Source: Gracilibacillus timonensis
Lineage (GTDB): Bacteria; Bacillota; Bacilli; Bacillales; Amphibacillaceae
Length of the DNA stretch: 64,000 nucleotides
Direction: 5' to 3'
NCBI RefSeq assembly: GCF_900086715.1
Contig: NZ_FLKH01000012.1
Span: 1,925,346-1,989,345 of the forward strand
The stretch's first letter is position 1. Each line of letters opens with the position of its first letter. The notes under the pieces are model-generated. The model was not told the DNA's origin. It did not search any database and saw only the letters and a list, made by a program, of their open reading frames with translations. The translations under genes and the position numbers were made by a program. This document shows positions 8,892 to 17,626 of the stretch, in pieces.

Positions 8892-8928
8892 AACCTACAT
8901 CGATTTTACTTATACGTCGGTGTAGGTT
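8892..8928. terminator. Bidirectional terminator between anmK and the minus-strand importer operon
   Basis: An 11-bp stem, AACCTACATCG (8892-8902) with CGGTGTAGGTT (8918-8928), has one G-T pair. T-rich sequence follows on the plus strand and A-rich sequence precedes it, so it can end transcripts from both converging operons. Confidence 0.8.
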
Positions 8929-8974
8929 TAGTTTTGATTTATTCCAGACCCAAATGACAAATTGAAAAATTCGA

Positions 8975-9520
8975 CTAACTTAACTCTTTATTTAATTTTG
9001 TCGCTAGATCGATGAGCTCTGTCGGCTTGCTAATTGTATAATCTGGTACCTCGTCCTTCTCCTGCGGCTGTTTATCATAACGTGTCGTCCAGGTTAAATG
9101 TACAGATGTTATTCCTAGTCTATTAGCTCCTGCTATATCTCTCTTTAAATTATTCCCTACCATAATAATTCTCGGGATATCTTTTTCCATTAAATCTAAC
9201 GCTCCTATCGCGGCTTTAAACATTCTAGCGCTCGGCTTTAATGCTTTTACGTTCTCGGAATAAATCATAGACGTAAAATAATCGTATAACTTATGGTCTA
9301 ACATCATGTTTTTAAAAGATTGGGCATTACCATCAGCTACCATACATAATGTAAAGCCTTCCTCAGCTAACTTCTTTACCGTGTCGCCAGCACCAGGTAT
9401 TAATTCAGCTTTTATGACAATACCATCATTATTACGAATTTCTGTACCTTCGTCAATAAGAGTATCTCCACAATCTAAAAAAATAATTAGTTTCTTTTTT
9501 TGGTTATTCATTTGTGGCAT
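8975..9520 (-). CDS. HAD-superfamily protein with atypical catalytic motifs
   Basis: A 181-residue HAD fold. Motif I is FLDCGDTLID, motif II region is MVADGNA, the Lys of motif III is in ALKPSARMF, and motif IV is MVGNNLKRDIAGANRLGI. Compared with textbook HAD phosphatases, the second Asp of DxD is Gly, the Ser/Thr of motif II is Ala, and the first acidic residue of motif IV is Asn, while the nucleophile Asp, the Lys and the last Asp remain. The start overlaps the end of the ATPase gene by 17 bases, so it is the last gene of the importer operon. A sugar-phosphate or nucleotide phosphatase is the default guess, but the substitutions make this uncertain. Confidence 0.75.
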   Translation of the reverse strand: MPQMNNQKKKLIIFLDCGDTLIDEGTEIRNNDGIVIKAELIPGAGDTVKKLAEEGFTLCMVADGNAQSFKNMMLDHKLYDYFTSMIYSENVKALKPSARMFKAAIGALDLMEKDIPRIIMVGNNLKRDIAGANRLGITSVHLTWTTRYDKQPQEKDEVPDYTISKPTELIDLATKLNKELS

Positions 9521-10538
9521 CTTCTATTCTCGCCCCTTTGAGTTTTAATTCATTTGCATAATGACAAGCTGAAAAATGTTCTTGATCTTCACCTATTTGC
9601 GCTAAATTTGGAATATCTATAGTGCATTTATCTGTCTTATATGGACACCTTGGATGAAATTCACAGCCTGATGGAGGATTTGCAGGATTTGGTACTTCTC
9701 CTTCAAGAATTATTCTTTCCTTCTCAACGTTAGGATCTGGGATTGGTACTGCCGACAACAATGCCTCTGTATAAGGATGTTTTGGATGATTAAAAATTTC
9801 CTCTACGGACGCCATTTCTACTATTTTTCCTAAATGCATTACCACAACTTTATCCGAAATCGTTTGAACTACTGATAGGTCATGAGAGATAAAAATATAG
9901 GTGATTCCAAATTCTTTTTGCAAATCAATTAACAAATTAATAATTTGAGCTTGAATCGATACATCTAATGCTGAGACTGCTTCATCACAAACAATGACTT
10001 TAGGTTGTGTGATCAGTGCCCTTGCAATTGCAATCCGTTGTCTTTGTCCACCAGAAAAAGCATGAGGATAACGTTTTAAATAATTAACATTCAATCCAAC
10101 TTTCTCTGCGATGTTTGCCACTTTTTCATTTGCTTCATTCTTAGTTAAATTAAAATTTGTAATGAGCGGTTCAGCAATAATATCGTATACACTCATTCTA
10201 GGGCTGAGTGACGAGTAAGGGTCTTGAAAAATCATTTGAATATCTTTTCTATATTTTTTATACTCTTCCCGATTCATATTCAAATAATCCACTTTTTCAT
10301 TCTTTTCTGCATGGTAGTTTACCACTCCTGAAGTTGCATCTATACCTTTGACTATACATCTACCTAAGGTAGTTTTACCACAACCCGATTCTCCAACAAT
10401 ACTTAATGTTTCTCCCTCGTATAAATCAAAGGATATATCTTTTAAGACTTTTATTGGCTTAGGTCTGCTGAATAATTTTGTGGATTTTGCTTTAAATTCT
10501 TTATCTATATTTTTCACATTAAGGATCTCTTTAGCCAT
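9504..10538 (-). CDS. Oligopeptide/oligosaccharide ABC importer, ATPase subunit (OppF/DppF type)
   Basis: This is an ABC ATPase of 344 residues. Walker A is GESGCGKTT, the ABC signature is FSGGQRQRIAIARAL, and Walker B is VIVCDEAVSALD. After the NBD comes the Opp/Dpp C-terminal extension with its cysteine cluster (CEFHPRCPYKTDKC), which binds an Fe-S cluster in some family members. The frame is open much further upstream (to 10670), but ATG 10538 is the start: AGGAGG precedes it and it overlaps the stop of the partner ATPase gene by 8 bases (ATGGCTAA). It pairs with the OppD-type subunit to energise the two permeases. Confidence 0.9.
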   Translation of the reverse strand: MAKEILNVKNIDKEFKAKSTKLFSRPKPIKVLKDISFDLYEGETLSIVGESGCGKTTLGRCIVKGIDATSGVVNYHAEKNEKVDYLNMNREEYKKYRKDIQMIFQDPYSSLSPRMSVYDIIAEPLITNFNLTKNEANEKVANIAEKVGLNVNYLKRYPHAFSGGQRQRIAIARALITQPKVIVCDEAVSALDVSIQAQIINLLIDLQKEFGITYIFISHDLSVVQTISDKVVVMHLGKIVEMASVEEIFNHPKHPYTEALLSAVPIPDPNVEKERIILEGEVPNPANPPSGCEFHPRCPYKTDKCTIDIPNLAQIGEDQEHFSACHYANELKLKGARIEDATNE

Positions 10539-11589
10539 CGTGATCCTCCTTTGTTTCAGGTTTATAAAGAAAACATCTTGTTTCGTGGTCGGAACTAACT
10601 TGATAATTAGGAACGCTTTGCGCATCACACAGCCCTTCAATACGATGAATACATCGGTCATAGAAGCCACACTTATTTCTCATGTTAATGGCTAGTGGGA
10701 CAGTTCCTTCAATAGATGTTAACCTTTGATTTTTATTTCCTCCCAGTCGAGGCATTGATTTAATTAATCCAATGGTGTAGGGATGTTTGGGATTGTTGAA
10801 TATTTCTTTTACTGGTGCCTTTTCCACGATTTTACCTAAATACATTACCGCAACTTCATCACACATTTCTGCGATGACGCCCAAATCATGCGTTACGAGG
10901 AGAATCGCCATCTCAAATTCTTTTTGTAACTCTTTCATTAATTCCATTACTTGGGCTTGAATGGTCACATCTAGAGCAGTAGTGGGTTCATCGGCTATTA
11001 ATAATTCCGGATTACAAGCTAACGCCATAGCAATCATTACTCGTTGTCTCATACCTCCAGAAAATTCATGTGGATATTGATTGAATCTTTTTTCTTCATT
11101 GGATATACCCACTTTTCGTAGCATATCCAACGCTATTTCTTTAGCCTTCTTTTTATTCTTTGTTCGATGTATTAAAATATTTTCCATTATTTGATTACCA
11201 ATAGTATATAATGGTGATAAAGCTGTCATAGGTTCTTGAAAAATCATCGAAACTCGCTTTCCTCTTATATTTCGTATTTTTTTTCCGGTTGATTTTAAAC
11301 TTAAGATGTCAATATTATTTAAAGATTTATCTTTTTTTGATTTATATAAAATTTTCCCAGTAGTTTCACATACTTTCGGGTTTAATTGCATAATAGATCG
11401 GCTTGTTAAACTTTTTCCACAACCTGATTCTCCAACTAGTCCTAAAGTTTTCCCTTTTTTCAATTGAAAATCTACCCCATCTACTGCGTTTAATTCATAA
11501 TCATCTTGTTGAATGGTTATTTTCAGATCCTCTACAGACAGCAGTGGAGAATGGTTGTCTTCTTTGACCACTTTTTCTTTTACATCCAT
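10531..11589 (-). CDS. Oligopeptide/oligosaccharide ABC importer, ATPase subunit (OppD/DppD type)
   Basis: A 352-residue ABC ATPase with Walker A GESGCGKS, signature [15 protein letters not shown] and Walker [13 protein letters not shown]. The C-terminal Opp extension carries Cys residues in CGFYDRC and further on before the tail FLYKPE. It is transcribed between permease C (40-base gap) and the OppF-type ATPase (8-base overlap). Together the five genes make a complete peptide/opine/nickel-type importer, unlike the sugar importers further right, which lack their own ATPase. Confidence 0.9.
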   Translation of the reverse strand: MDVKEKVVKEDNHSPLLSVEDLKITIQQDDYELNAVDGVDFQLKKGKTLGLVGESGCGKSLTSRSIMQLNPKVCETTGKILYKSKKDKSLNNIDILSLKSTGKKIRNIRGKRVSMIFQEPMTALSPLYTIGNQIMENILIHRTKNKKKAKEIALDMLRKVGISNEEKRFNQYPHEFSGGMRQRVMIAMALACNPELLIADEPTTALDVTIQAQVMELMKELQKEFEMAILLVTHDLGVIAEMCDEVAVMYLGKIVEKAPVKEIFNNPKHPYTIGLIKSMPRLGGNKNQRLTSIEGTVPLAINMRNKCGFYDRCIHRIEGLCDAQSVPNYQVSSDHETRCFLYKPETKEDHDG

Positions 11590-11628
11590 ACTATCCCTCG
11601 CTTAATCATTATTTGTTTCAACTTAACA

Positions 11629-12807
11629 TTACTTTTTATAAGGGTCTGCTGCATCTCGTAATCCGTCACCAAAAAAATTAAAGCATAGAACGGATAAGAT
11701 AACAAAAAACAATGGGATTAGTTTCCATGGGTACAATGCTACGTTATTAATTTCTTGCGCTTCTTGTAGTAAAACTCCCCAACTGGTTGCTGGTGAGCGA
11801 ATGCCTAATCCTAAAAAGCTCATAGCTGTTTCTGCTAAAATCATGGCGGGAATGGCTAAGGTAATAGCTACTATTAGGTAACTAAATATTCCAGGAAGTA
11901 AGTGTTTTATAATTATTTTTGAATTTTTCACACCTGCAATTTTTGCTGCCAACACATATTCTTCATTTTTTAACGACATGAATTGACCTCGAACAACTCT
12001 GGCTAAACCTGTCCATTCAATAAAAGCTATGATAATAACAATATATAGATACATTTGAACCACTGGAATATCAGGTGGAATAGCTGCTGACAGTGCCATC
12101 CATAATGGTAATGTGGGGAATGATCGAAAGATTTCTATAACTCTTTGAATAATCACATCCACCCATTTTCCAAAGTAACCTGAAATACCACCTATGATGA
12201 AGCCTAGAATGAGACTTATAGCCACCCCTACTAAAGGAATACTTAAGGATACTTGGCTGCCTAATATTAAACGAGAAAACAGATCCCTTCCCATACCGTC
12301 TGTCCCTAGTATGAAGATTTGCCCAGGTTCTTCTACACCAAATAAATGAATATCACTTTTAATCAGACCAAATAGTTTATACTCAGGGCCTTCAACAAAA
12401 AAATGAATGGGATATTTAGTGCTTTTATCTTGGATAAAGTTCTTTCTTAATGTTTCTGGATCGCGTTCTGAGGTTAAACCATATACAAATGGCCTTAAAT
12501 GAAAATTACCTTCCTCATCAAAGAAATGAATAGACATTGGTGGAGCGTTTGAATAATCACTATCATATTGCTGTGTACCTTGAGGTGCAAGAAAACCCGC
12601 GAATATAGCCCCTACATAAAATAAAGCTAATAAAAGGAGACTAATTCTAGCGAGTTTATGTTTTCTTAATTTTTTCCAAATTAGATTCCATTGAGAGCTA
12701 TAATATTCTTTATTCTTCTTCTTTTCTACAACAAATTCATGGGCCTCATTGTTTTTGTGTTGGTTTATCCTTTTTCTTAATTTATTAAAAAAATTGGATT
12801 TTCTCAT
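11629..12807 (-). CDS. ABC importer permease subunit C (OppC/DppC type) with large external insert
   Basis: A 392-residue BPD_transp_1 permease. The N-terminal cytosolic tail is basic, TM1 is near residues 53-72 (ISLLLLALFYVGAIFAGFLA), and the conserved Opp/Dpp entry motif LGTDGMGRDLFSRLI follows only near residue 167. The EAA loop is AAKIAGVKNSKIIIKHLLPG. The stretch of about 90 residues between TM1 and the motif is longer than in E. coli OppC or DppC and would lie outside the membrane. Such inserts occur in importers paired with long binding proteins, several of which carry oligosaccharides. It starts three bases after the stop of permease B. Confidence 0.85.
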   Translation of the reverse strand: MRKSNFFNKLRKRINQHKNNEAHEFVVEKKKNKEYYSSQWNLIWKKLRKHKLARISLLLLALFYVGAIFAGFLAPQGTQQYDSDYSNAPPMSIHFFDEEGNFHLRPFVYGLTSERDPETLRKNFIQDKSTKYPIHFFVEGPEYKLFGLIKSDIHLFGVEEPGQIFILGTDGMGRDLFSRLILGSQVSLSIPLVGVAISLILGFIIGGISGYFGKWVDVIIQRVIEIFRSFPTLPLWMALSAAIPPDIPVVQMYLYIVIIIAFIEWTGLARVVRGQFMSLKNEEYVLAAKIAGVKNSKIIIKHLLPGIFSYLIVAITLAIPAMILAETAMSFLGLGIRSPATSWGVLLQEAQEINNVALYPWKLIPLFFVILSVLCFNFFGDGLRDAADPYKK

Positions 12808-12810
12808 AGA

Positions 12811-13809
12811 TCACAGTCCTTTAATTTCAGTTCGAATCTTAGGATCTAACCAAGCTAATAGGATGTCCGATATTAACGTGCCAAGTACTGTCAGTACTGC
12901 CATGAATAATAACCACGTACCAGCTAAGTACATATCCTGACCGAGTAAAGCATTGTACATTACTGGTCCTTGAATAGGTAAATTTAATACAATAGCTGTA
13001 ATCGTGGATCCAGTAAATATATTTGATAAAGTCCATCCAAACGTACTTACTACAGGATTTAAGGCAGCTCTTGTGGGATATTTCAATAATATTTTTCTTT
13101 CTGAAACTCCTTTTGATCTTGCTGTTACCACATTAGGTTTGTTTAACTCATCTAACATTTGCCCTCTCATTACTCTGGTCAATTCCGCAGTGCTGGCAGT
13201 ACCGATAACGATTATTGGTATGATCATATGTTTCATTAAATCTTGGATTTTTTCCCAAGTCCAAGGGGCATTCTCATATTCGCTGGAAAAAAGACCTAGT
13301 AGAGGGTCGCCGAAATTGACATATGAATAATACATCAATATTATTGCAAATAAAAAGTTAGGCGTAGCCATACCAATAAAACTAATCGCAGAGAATAAAT
13401 AATCAGACAAAGAATATTGTTTTACCGCTGTATAAATACCAATAGGAATGGCTACTAGGTAAGTAAAAGCCATCGTTGTAAGCGATACGATTAATGTGAG
13501 AGCCATGTATCTATCAATTACACTAGTAACTGGTTCGTTATAATTAAATGAATGTCCAAAATCAAAATGAAGAAGAATATCTTTCATCCACAAAAAGTAT
13601 TGAACTACCCAATGTTTATCTAGACCTAAGTCTGCTCTCATTGTTTCTATTTCAGCCTGTGTCATATTTTCTCCCTGAGCAGACATTTGCGCTGCATAAT
13701 GTGTTACATAATCACCAGGTGGTAATTGAATAACAAAGAAAACGATCATGGATACACAAATCAACACTGGTATTACTAAAAGTACTCTTCTAATAATATA
13801 TTGAAACAT
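12811..13809 (-). CDS. ABC importer permease subunit B (OppB/DppB type)
   Basis: A 332-residue permease beginning MFQYIIRRVLLVIPVLI, the standard OppB/DppB start, with a long external loop after TM1 (PPGDYVTHYAAQMSAQGEN) and further membrane segments. The EAA motif region is VVTARSKGVSERKILLKYPTR. It forms the channel with permease C. A stem-loop at 13839-13872 separates it from the upstream binding-protein gene. Confidence 0.85.
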   Translation of the reverse strand: MFQYIIRRVLLVIPVLICVSMIVFFVIQLPPGDYVTHYAAQMSAQGENMTQAEIETMRADLGLDKHWVVQYFLWMKDILLHFDFGHSFNYNEPVTSVIDRYMALTLIVSLTTMAFTYLVAIPIGIYTAVKQYSLSDYLFSAISFIGMATPNFLFAIILMYYSYVNFGDPLLGLFSSEYENAPWTWEKIQDLMKHMIIPIIVIGTASTAELTRVMRGQMLDELNKPNVVTARSKGVSERKILLKYPTRAALNPVVSTFGWTLSNIFTGSTITAIVLNLPIQGPVMYNALLGQDMYLAGTWLLFMAVLTVLGTLISDILLAWLDPKIRTEIKGL

Positions 13810-13838
13810 AATGCAACCTATCCTTTTATAAGTGATTT

Positions 13839-13872
13839 TAGATAAGTGAAGAGTGACTTCCTCACTTATCTA
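13839..13872 (-). promoter_or_regulatory. Intercistronic stem-loop after the binding-protein gene
   Basis: A perfect 11-bp inverted repeat (TAGATAAGTGA at 13839-13849 and its complement at 13862-13872) lies between the binding-protein stop and the permease B start. There is no T-run after it in the direction of transcription, so an mRNA-stabilising or attenuating hairpin is more likely than a full terminator. Confidence 0.65.
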
Positions 13873-13882
13873 TTTGGAAGTA

Positions 13883-15874
13883 TCATTCTGAGAAATAAAA
13901 TTGTGCTGGATGACCGTGCCCCAGATCTCTAAATTCATCAGCAAACATTCTTTGTTCAGGTACATTGTGTAACTTATTTGTTGCCACTATTAAATGCGGT
14001 GTAGGACCCGAATAGCCAAGAATCCACTGGTTTTTCATATGCAACTTGTATATTTCATCTGCCCATTCACTTGCTTCTTCCTCGCTAGTAGAGGCTATTA
14101 TGTTATCCCAATATTCTAGTAATTTAGCAACATCACCTTCTGGTTTTGTCCCTTTTTCTCCGTCACTCTCTCGATATAAACCATAATCGCCTTGCCAGGG
14201 AACAAGCACACGTAGGGGAATTAGCACTTCTGGACGTAAGGCTACATTAACTACCATTGGATTTTCAGTAGTCGCATCTACTTGGTTGCTATATTTTCTA
14301 TCTTGGAAAGTGCCTTCATCTACATAATTCAGGTTCACTTTAATTCCAATATTTTCATAGGCATCTTTAATTAATTCAAGAAATTCAGAATTATCTTGAT
14401 TTGGTTCCATGATGGTTATCGTGACCACAGATCCATCGTCATAAAGTCTGAATCCGTTGTTATTTCGTTCTGTAATTCCAATCTCGTCTAAAAGTTGTTC
14501 TGCTTTTTCCGTGTCGTATTCAGCCCATTGTTGTTCCCAACCTTCTTGGTAACCTACCACACCCTCTGGTACTGCTGCTTGATTAGGTTCTGCAATTCCA
14601 TTTGTTGCAATTTCTGAGATTTGTCCTCTATCCACTGCGAAGGATAAAGCTTCTCTAAATTTTATGTCTTGCACTAATTCTCTGAGGTTGTCATCTTGTG
14701 TTGTTTGATTTAGTTGAATAGTAGTGCTAGATAAACCAACAGTAGGCCATGTCAAAACACGGTAGTCTCCCTGTTGCTCATTTTCTTTTAATACGGTGAA
14801 ATTTCCTATTTCAAAGGTGCCAATGTTGATGTCTCCACCTAATACTCCAAGCACAGCTTGACTAGGATCTTGTATCTTTGATGCAATGAAGTTATCAACA
14901 TATGGTAATTGTTTTCCTTCCGGATCTATTTTCCAATAATAAGGATTTCGCTTCATGATAAACTCTTCACTATGAGGATCGTTACTTGCCACCCAAGGGC
15001 GCAGGGTAGGTATTTCCTCATTCATCCAATAATAATACCCTGTTTCTGATAATAATGATTTCACATCAGAGTATCCCCAGTTTTTTGCAATCGTTTCTGC
15101 TTCCTCTTCCCCAACAAATTCCGGTAGAATAGTCTTGTGGAAATGTTCTGGCGCAAAAAACCACTTGTTATCGATTGCCAGACGTTTTAGAAAATTTGGA
15201 CTTGGAAACGAGTGTGTAACCTTAAATGTATAATCATCCTCTTTAGTCACCTCAGCTATGTGTCTTTCACCTGATTCAGGATCAACTGTGTAGTAGGCAT
15301 CGTACACTGATTTACCGAAAGTTTCTTTTTTTAGCATGTGCTCCCAATAAAATATGACATCATCTGTAGTGAAAGGTTCTCCATCTGACCACTTCATTCC
15401 TTCACGTAAATAAATGGTGTACTCGGTGGCATCGTCATTAACGTCGTAACCTTTTGCTACATTTGGTTCAATGTCATCACCTTCTTCATTAAAGCGAAAA
15501 AGCGCTTCCTCAGTAGGTTTACCAACTGTCCATTTAGAATCGGCTCCCTCCCACGATGTGATAAGGTCTCCTCCATATTGTCCAATACTTTCTTCAATAG
15601 GCTCTATCATGATATCCCCTTTTTTTGGCAGCCTCTCTTCAACCTTAGGTAATTCACCTGATTCCACAAGTTCAGACAACTCCGGAGCTTCTGCAAAATC
15701 TTGTATTTCCTCAACTGTTATCGAGTTAAGTTCAAGAATATTACTGTCTATATTTTCTTCTGCAGAATTACCAACGTTGTTTTCGCTGGTTACTTCTCCT
15801 GTAGAGTTATTAAAACATGCTGTCAAAAATAAAGATAACAATAAAAACATACCAACTAAGCCAGTTTTCCTCAC
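13883..15874 (-). CDS. ABC importer substrate-binding lipoprotein, family 5 (long form)
   Basis: This 663-residue lipoprotein has a signal peptide with lipobox LTAC (MRKTGLVGMFLLLSLFLTAC). The SBP family 5 fold is shown by EPNVAKGYDVNDDATEYTIYLREGMKWSDGEPFTTDDV in overlapping blocks and by FREALSFAVDRGQI. It is longer than E. coli OppA or DppA (about 530), with extra sequence near FFAPEHFHKTILPEF and EEIPTLRPW. Long members of this family often bind oligosaccharides. Given the neighbouring salvage genes, a muropeptide or murein disaccharide is one possible ligand, but the two operons converge and need not be linked. It is the first gene of the leftward operon. Confidence 0.85.
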   Translation of the reverse strand: MRKTGLVGMFLLLSLFLTACFNNSTGEVTSENNVGNSAEENIDSNILELNSITVEEIQDFAEAPELSELVESGELPKVEERLPKKGDIMIEPIEESIGQYGGDLITSWEGADSKWTVGKPTEEALFRFNEEGDDIEPNVAKGYDVNDDATEYTIYLREGMKWSDGEPFTTDDVIFYWEHMLKKETFGKSVYDAYYTVDPESGERHIAEVTKEDDYTFKVTHSFPSPNFLKRLAIDNKWFFAPEHFHKTILPEFVGEEEAETIAKNWGYSDVKSLLSETGYYYWMNEEIPTLRPWVASNDPHSEEFIMKRNPYYWKIDPEGKQLPYVDNFIASKIQDPSQAVLGVLGGDINIGTFEIGNFTVLKENEQQGDYRVLTWPTVGLSSTTIQLNQTTQDDNLRELVQDIKFREALSFAVDRGQISEIATNGIAEPNQAAVPEGVVGYQEGWEQQWAEYDTEKAEQLLDEIGITERNNNGFRLYDDGSVVTITIMEPNQDNSEFLELIKDAYENIGIKVNLNYVDEGTFQDRKYSNQVDATTENPMVVNVALRPEVLIPLRVLVPWQGDYGLYRESDGEKGTKPEGDVAKLLEYWDNIIASTSEEEASEWADEIYKLHMKNQWILGYSGPTPHLIVATNKLHNVPEQRMFADEFRDLGHGHPAQFYFSE

Positions 15875-16342
15875 TTATTTTCCCTCCCCTTTGAACTTAA
15901 TAAATGCAAGTTGAAATATATAATGACCACCTTCACCTCCCTTTAAGAATGCGCTTATTGAAAAACTCCAGAAAAAATATAATTAAAGAATTAAACAAGA
16001 AAATGTATTATTATTTTAAGTTATGAATACATGTTGAGGATTAGAAGGGGAAATATTGATTAACTCTATTAATTGTTTAAAAATACTTACTTCACAATTT
16101 TATCAATTGAAAGGCATGCATATAGGTTATAAATACGGTAAAGATCGACAAGACGATATAACACAGTTAGACCATAAAAGATAAATTGCATAGGGTAAAA
16201 ATAAAATCTGATATACAGTAACACTGCATGTTCACATGAACAAAAAATGAGAAAGTGATTGAGTTCACTGTCACTGAACAGCATTAATCGCAGAAAGCAC
16301 GCTACACCCAAAAACAAATAAATATAATTGTAAAAAAAACTC

Positions 16343-16388
16343 TTGCTATTACAAAAATTATATAGTATGATATCTGTAATCGTTTACT
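16343..16388 (+). promoter_or_regulatory. Promoter with overlapping LacI-type operator for the kinase gene
   Basis: TTGCTA (16343-16348), a 17-base spacer and TATGAT (16366-16371) make a good sigma-A promoter. TGTAATCGTTTACT (16375-16388), close to the palindrome TGTAATCGATTACA seen before the LacI gene, lies at the expected transcription start, which suits repression. The leader to the TTG start at 16544 is about 165 bases. Confidence 0.7.
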
Positions 16389-16484
16389 GATTCTTTATTT
16401 GATTCCTGCCATGAAGATATTGTCTATTTATTATCTGTTGAATAGGTATTACCTATAATAAATAGAGTTTTTTTAATAAAAATG

Positions 16485-16498
16485 TGAGAACGATTACA
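16485..16498. promoter_or_regulatory. Second operator-like site (LacI or CcpA) before the kinase gene
   Basis: TGAGAACGATTACA matches the right half of the local operator TGTAATCGATTACA and also fits the cre consensus TGNAANCGNTTNCA with one mismatch. It could bind the local regulator, CcpA, or both. Confidence 0.5.
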
Positions 16499-16543
16499 CA
16501 TTTAAGTTAGTTTTTTATTCCAATGTAAAGGAAGTAGATATCA

Positions 16544-17467
16544 TTGAGTATTTTAGTGATCGGAAGTTTTATGATGGATCTAGTGGTCAGGGCGCCGAGA
16601 GCACCAGAAAACGGGGAAACGGTCATCGGTGATAGCTTTGCAAGATATCCGGGTGGAAAAGGGGCAAATCAGGCTGTAACTGTTTCGCGTCTAGGCGAAA
16701 AAGTCACGATGATTGGCAAACTAGGTGTAGATGAATTTGGCCATGAGGCAATTAGAACGCTACAAGAAGAAGGTGTCAATACGGATTATATGCTAAGAGA
16801 CCCTATCCATCCTACAGGGGTTGGTTCTGTCACAGTAGATCAACATGGTGATAATCGTATCATTGTTGTCCCTGGCGCTAATACGACATACCGTCCTGAT
16901 GAATTGGACGAAGTTACTGATTTAATCCAGGAGGCGGATATGATCATTTTGCAATTAGAAATGAACATGGACCTCATCGAAAAAGCTGTTAATTGGGCAT
17001 ATTTATATCAAACGCCTGTTATTTTAAATCCTGCTCCAGCTGCAAAGCTGAGTGATGCCTTGTTAAGGAAAATCACATATCTTACCCCTAATGAATCAGA
17101 GGCGGAGATCCTAACTGGCATATCTGTAAAAAATTTAAAGGATGCCGAACAAGCAGGGCGTTTTCTATTGAATAAAGGAGTAGCCAATGTGATTATCACA
17201 CTAGCAGATAAGGGTGCTGTAGTCGTCAATAAAAATGGAGTCGCTCATATTCCTGCTTTTTATGTAGAATCTTTAGACTCTGTGGCTGCTGGTGACGCTT
17301 TTAACGGGGCATTAGCAGTAGGCTTGGCTAGAAAAAAACCATTAGAGGAGGTCGTTAGATATGCGAATGCGGTAGGGGCATTGACTGTTACAAAATCAGG
17401 AGCTATACCTTCGTTGCCATATAACCATATGGTAGAAGCATTTATAACTCAAAAGGAAAGCGTTTGA
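16544..17467 (+). CDS. PfkB-family pentose kinase, ribokinase-like (candidate D-arabinose 5-kinase)
   Basis: A 307-residue ribokinase-fold protein. The N-terminal PfkB signature is YPGGKGANQAV; the ATP and catalytic-base motif is DSVAAGDAFNGALAVGL near residue 245, with the catalytic Asp in AAGDAF. The start is a TTG with AAAGGAAG upstream. Ribokinase adds phosphate at O5 of a furanose. In this locus the downstream enzyme is an arabinose-5-phosphate isomerase rather than RbsD or a ribose importer, so D-arabinose is the best substrate guess, with D-ribose as the alternative. The gene is preceded by two operator-like sites for the adjacent LacI protein. Confidence 0.85.
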   Translation: MSILVIGSFMMDLVVRAPRAPENGETVIGDSFARYPGGKGANQAVTVSRLGEKVTMIGKLGVDEFGHEAIRTLQEEGVNTDYMLRDPIHPTGVGSVTVDQHGDNRIIVVPGANTTYRPDELDEVTDLIQEADMIILQLEMNMDLIEKAVNWAYLYQTPVILNPAPAAKLSDALLRKITYLTPNESEAEILTGISVKNLKDAEQAGRFLLNKGVANVIITLADKGAVVVNKNGVAHIPAFYVESLDSVAAGDAFNGALAVGLARKKPLEEVVRYANAVGALTVTKSGAIPSLPYNHMVEAFITQKESV

Positions 17468-17563
17468 TGAAAGGAGGTGCTATCAAAAAAACAATGATTT
17501 TTAAAAGTTAATAAATGGTTAGAGATTAAAACTAGGAAATAATCGATCAACGAACATTGAACA

Positions 17564-17610
17564 TTGAAAAAAACCGCATTTTATATTATTATAGCTGTAA
17601 TCGATTACAG
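17564..17610 (+). promoter_or_regulatory. Promoter and perfect palindromic operator of the LacI gene
   Basis: TTGAAA (17564-17569), a 17-base spacer and TATTAT (17587-17592) form a sigma-A promoter. CTGTAATCGATTACAG (17595-17610) is a perfect 16-bp palindrome with the central CG typical of LacI-family operators, just after the -10 box. This implies autoregulation and defines the motif found at 16375, 16485 and 21566. Confidence 0.8.
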
Positions 17611-17626
17611 AAAAAGGCGGTTTATC

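Larger units (their letters stand above)
15875..16543. other. Divergent intergenic region between the family-5 importer and the D-arabinose-type locus
   Basis: Most of this 669-base region is AT-rich with no convincing gene; an open frame of 76 codons on the minus strand (16087-16317) has no ribosome site or recognisable similarity. The right part holds a promoter (16343-16371) and two operator-like sites (16375-16388, 16485-16498) for the kinase gene. The promoter of the leftward importer must lie in the left part; I could not define it. Confidence 0.6.

Noticed and set aside
10539-10670. A longer OppF-type ATPase starting at 10670
   Set aside because: That part overlaps the OppD gene deeply and has no family similarity; ATG 10538 has AGGAGG and a normal 8-base overlap.
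16087-16317. A 76-codon minus-strand frame with several hydrophobic residues
   Set aside because: No ribosome site, biased composition, no recognisable similarity, and it lies in an AT-rich control region.
17564-17626. A LacI protein starting at 17564
   Set aside because: The segment holds the promoter and the palindromic operator; the HTH begins right after ATG 17627.
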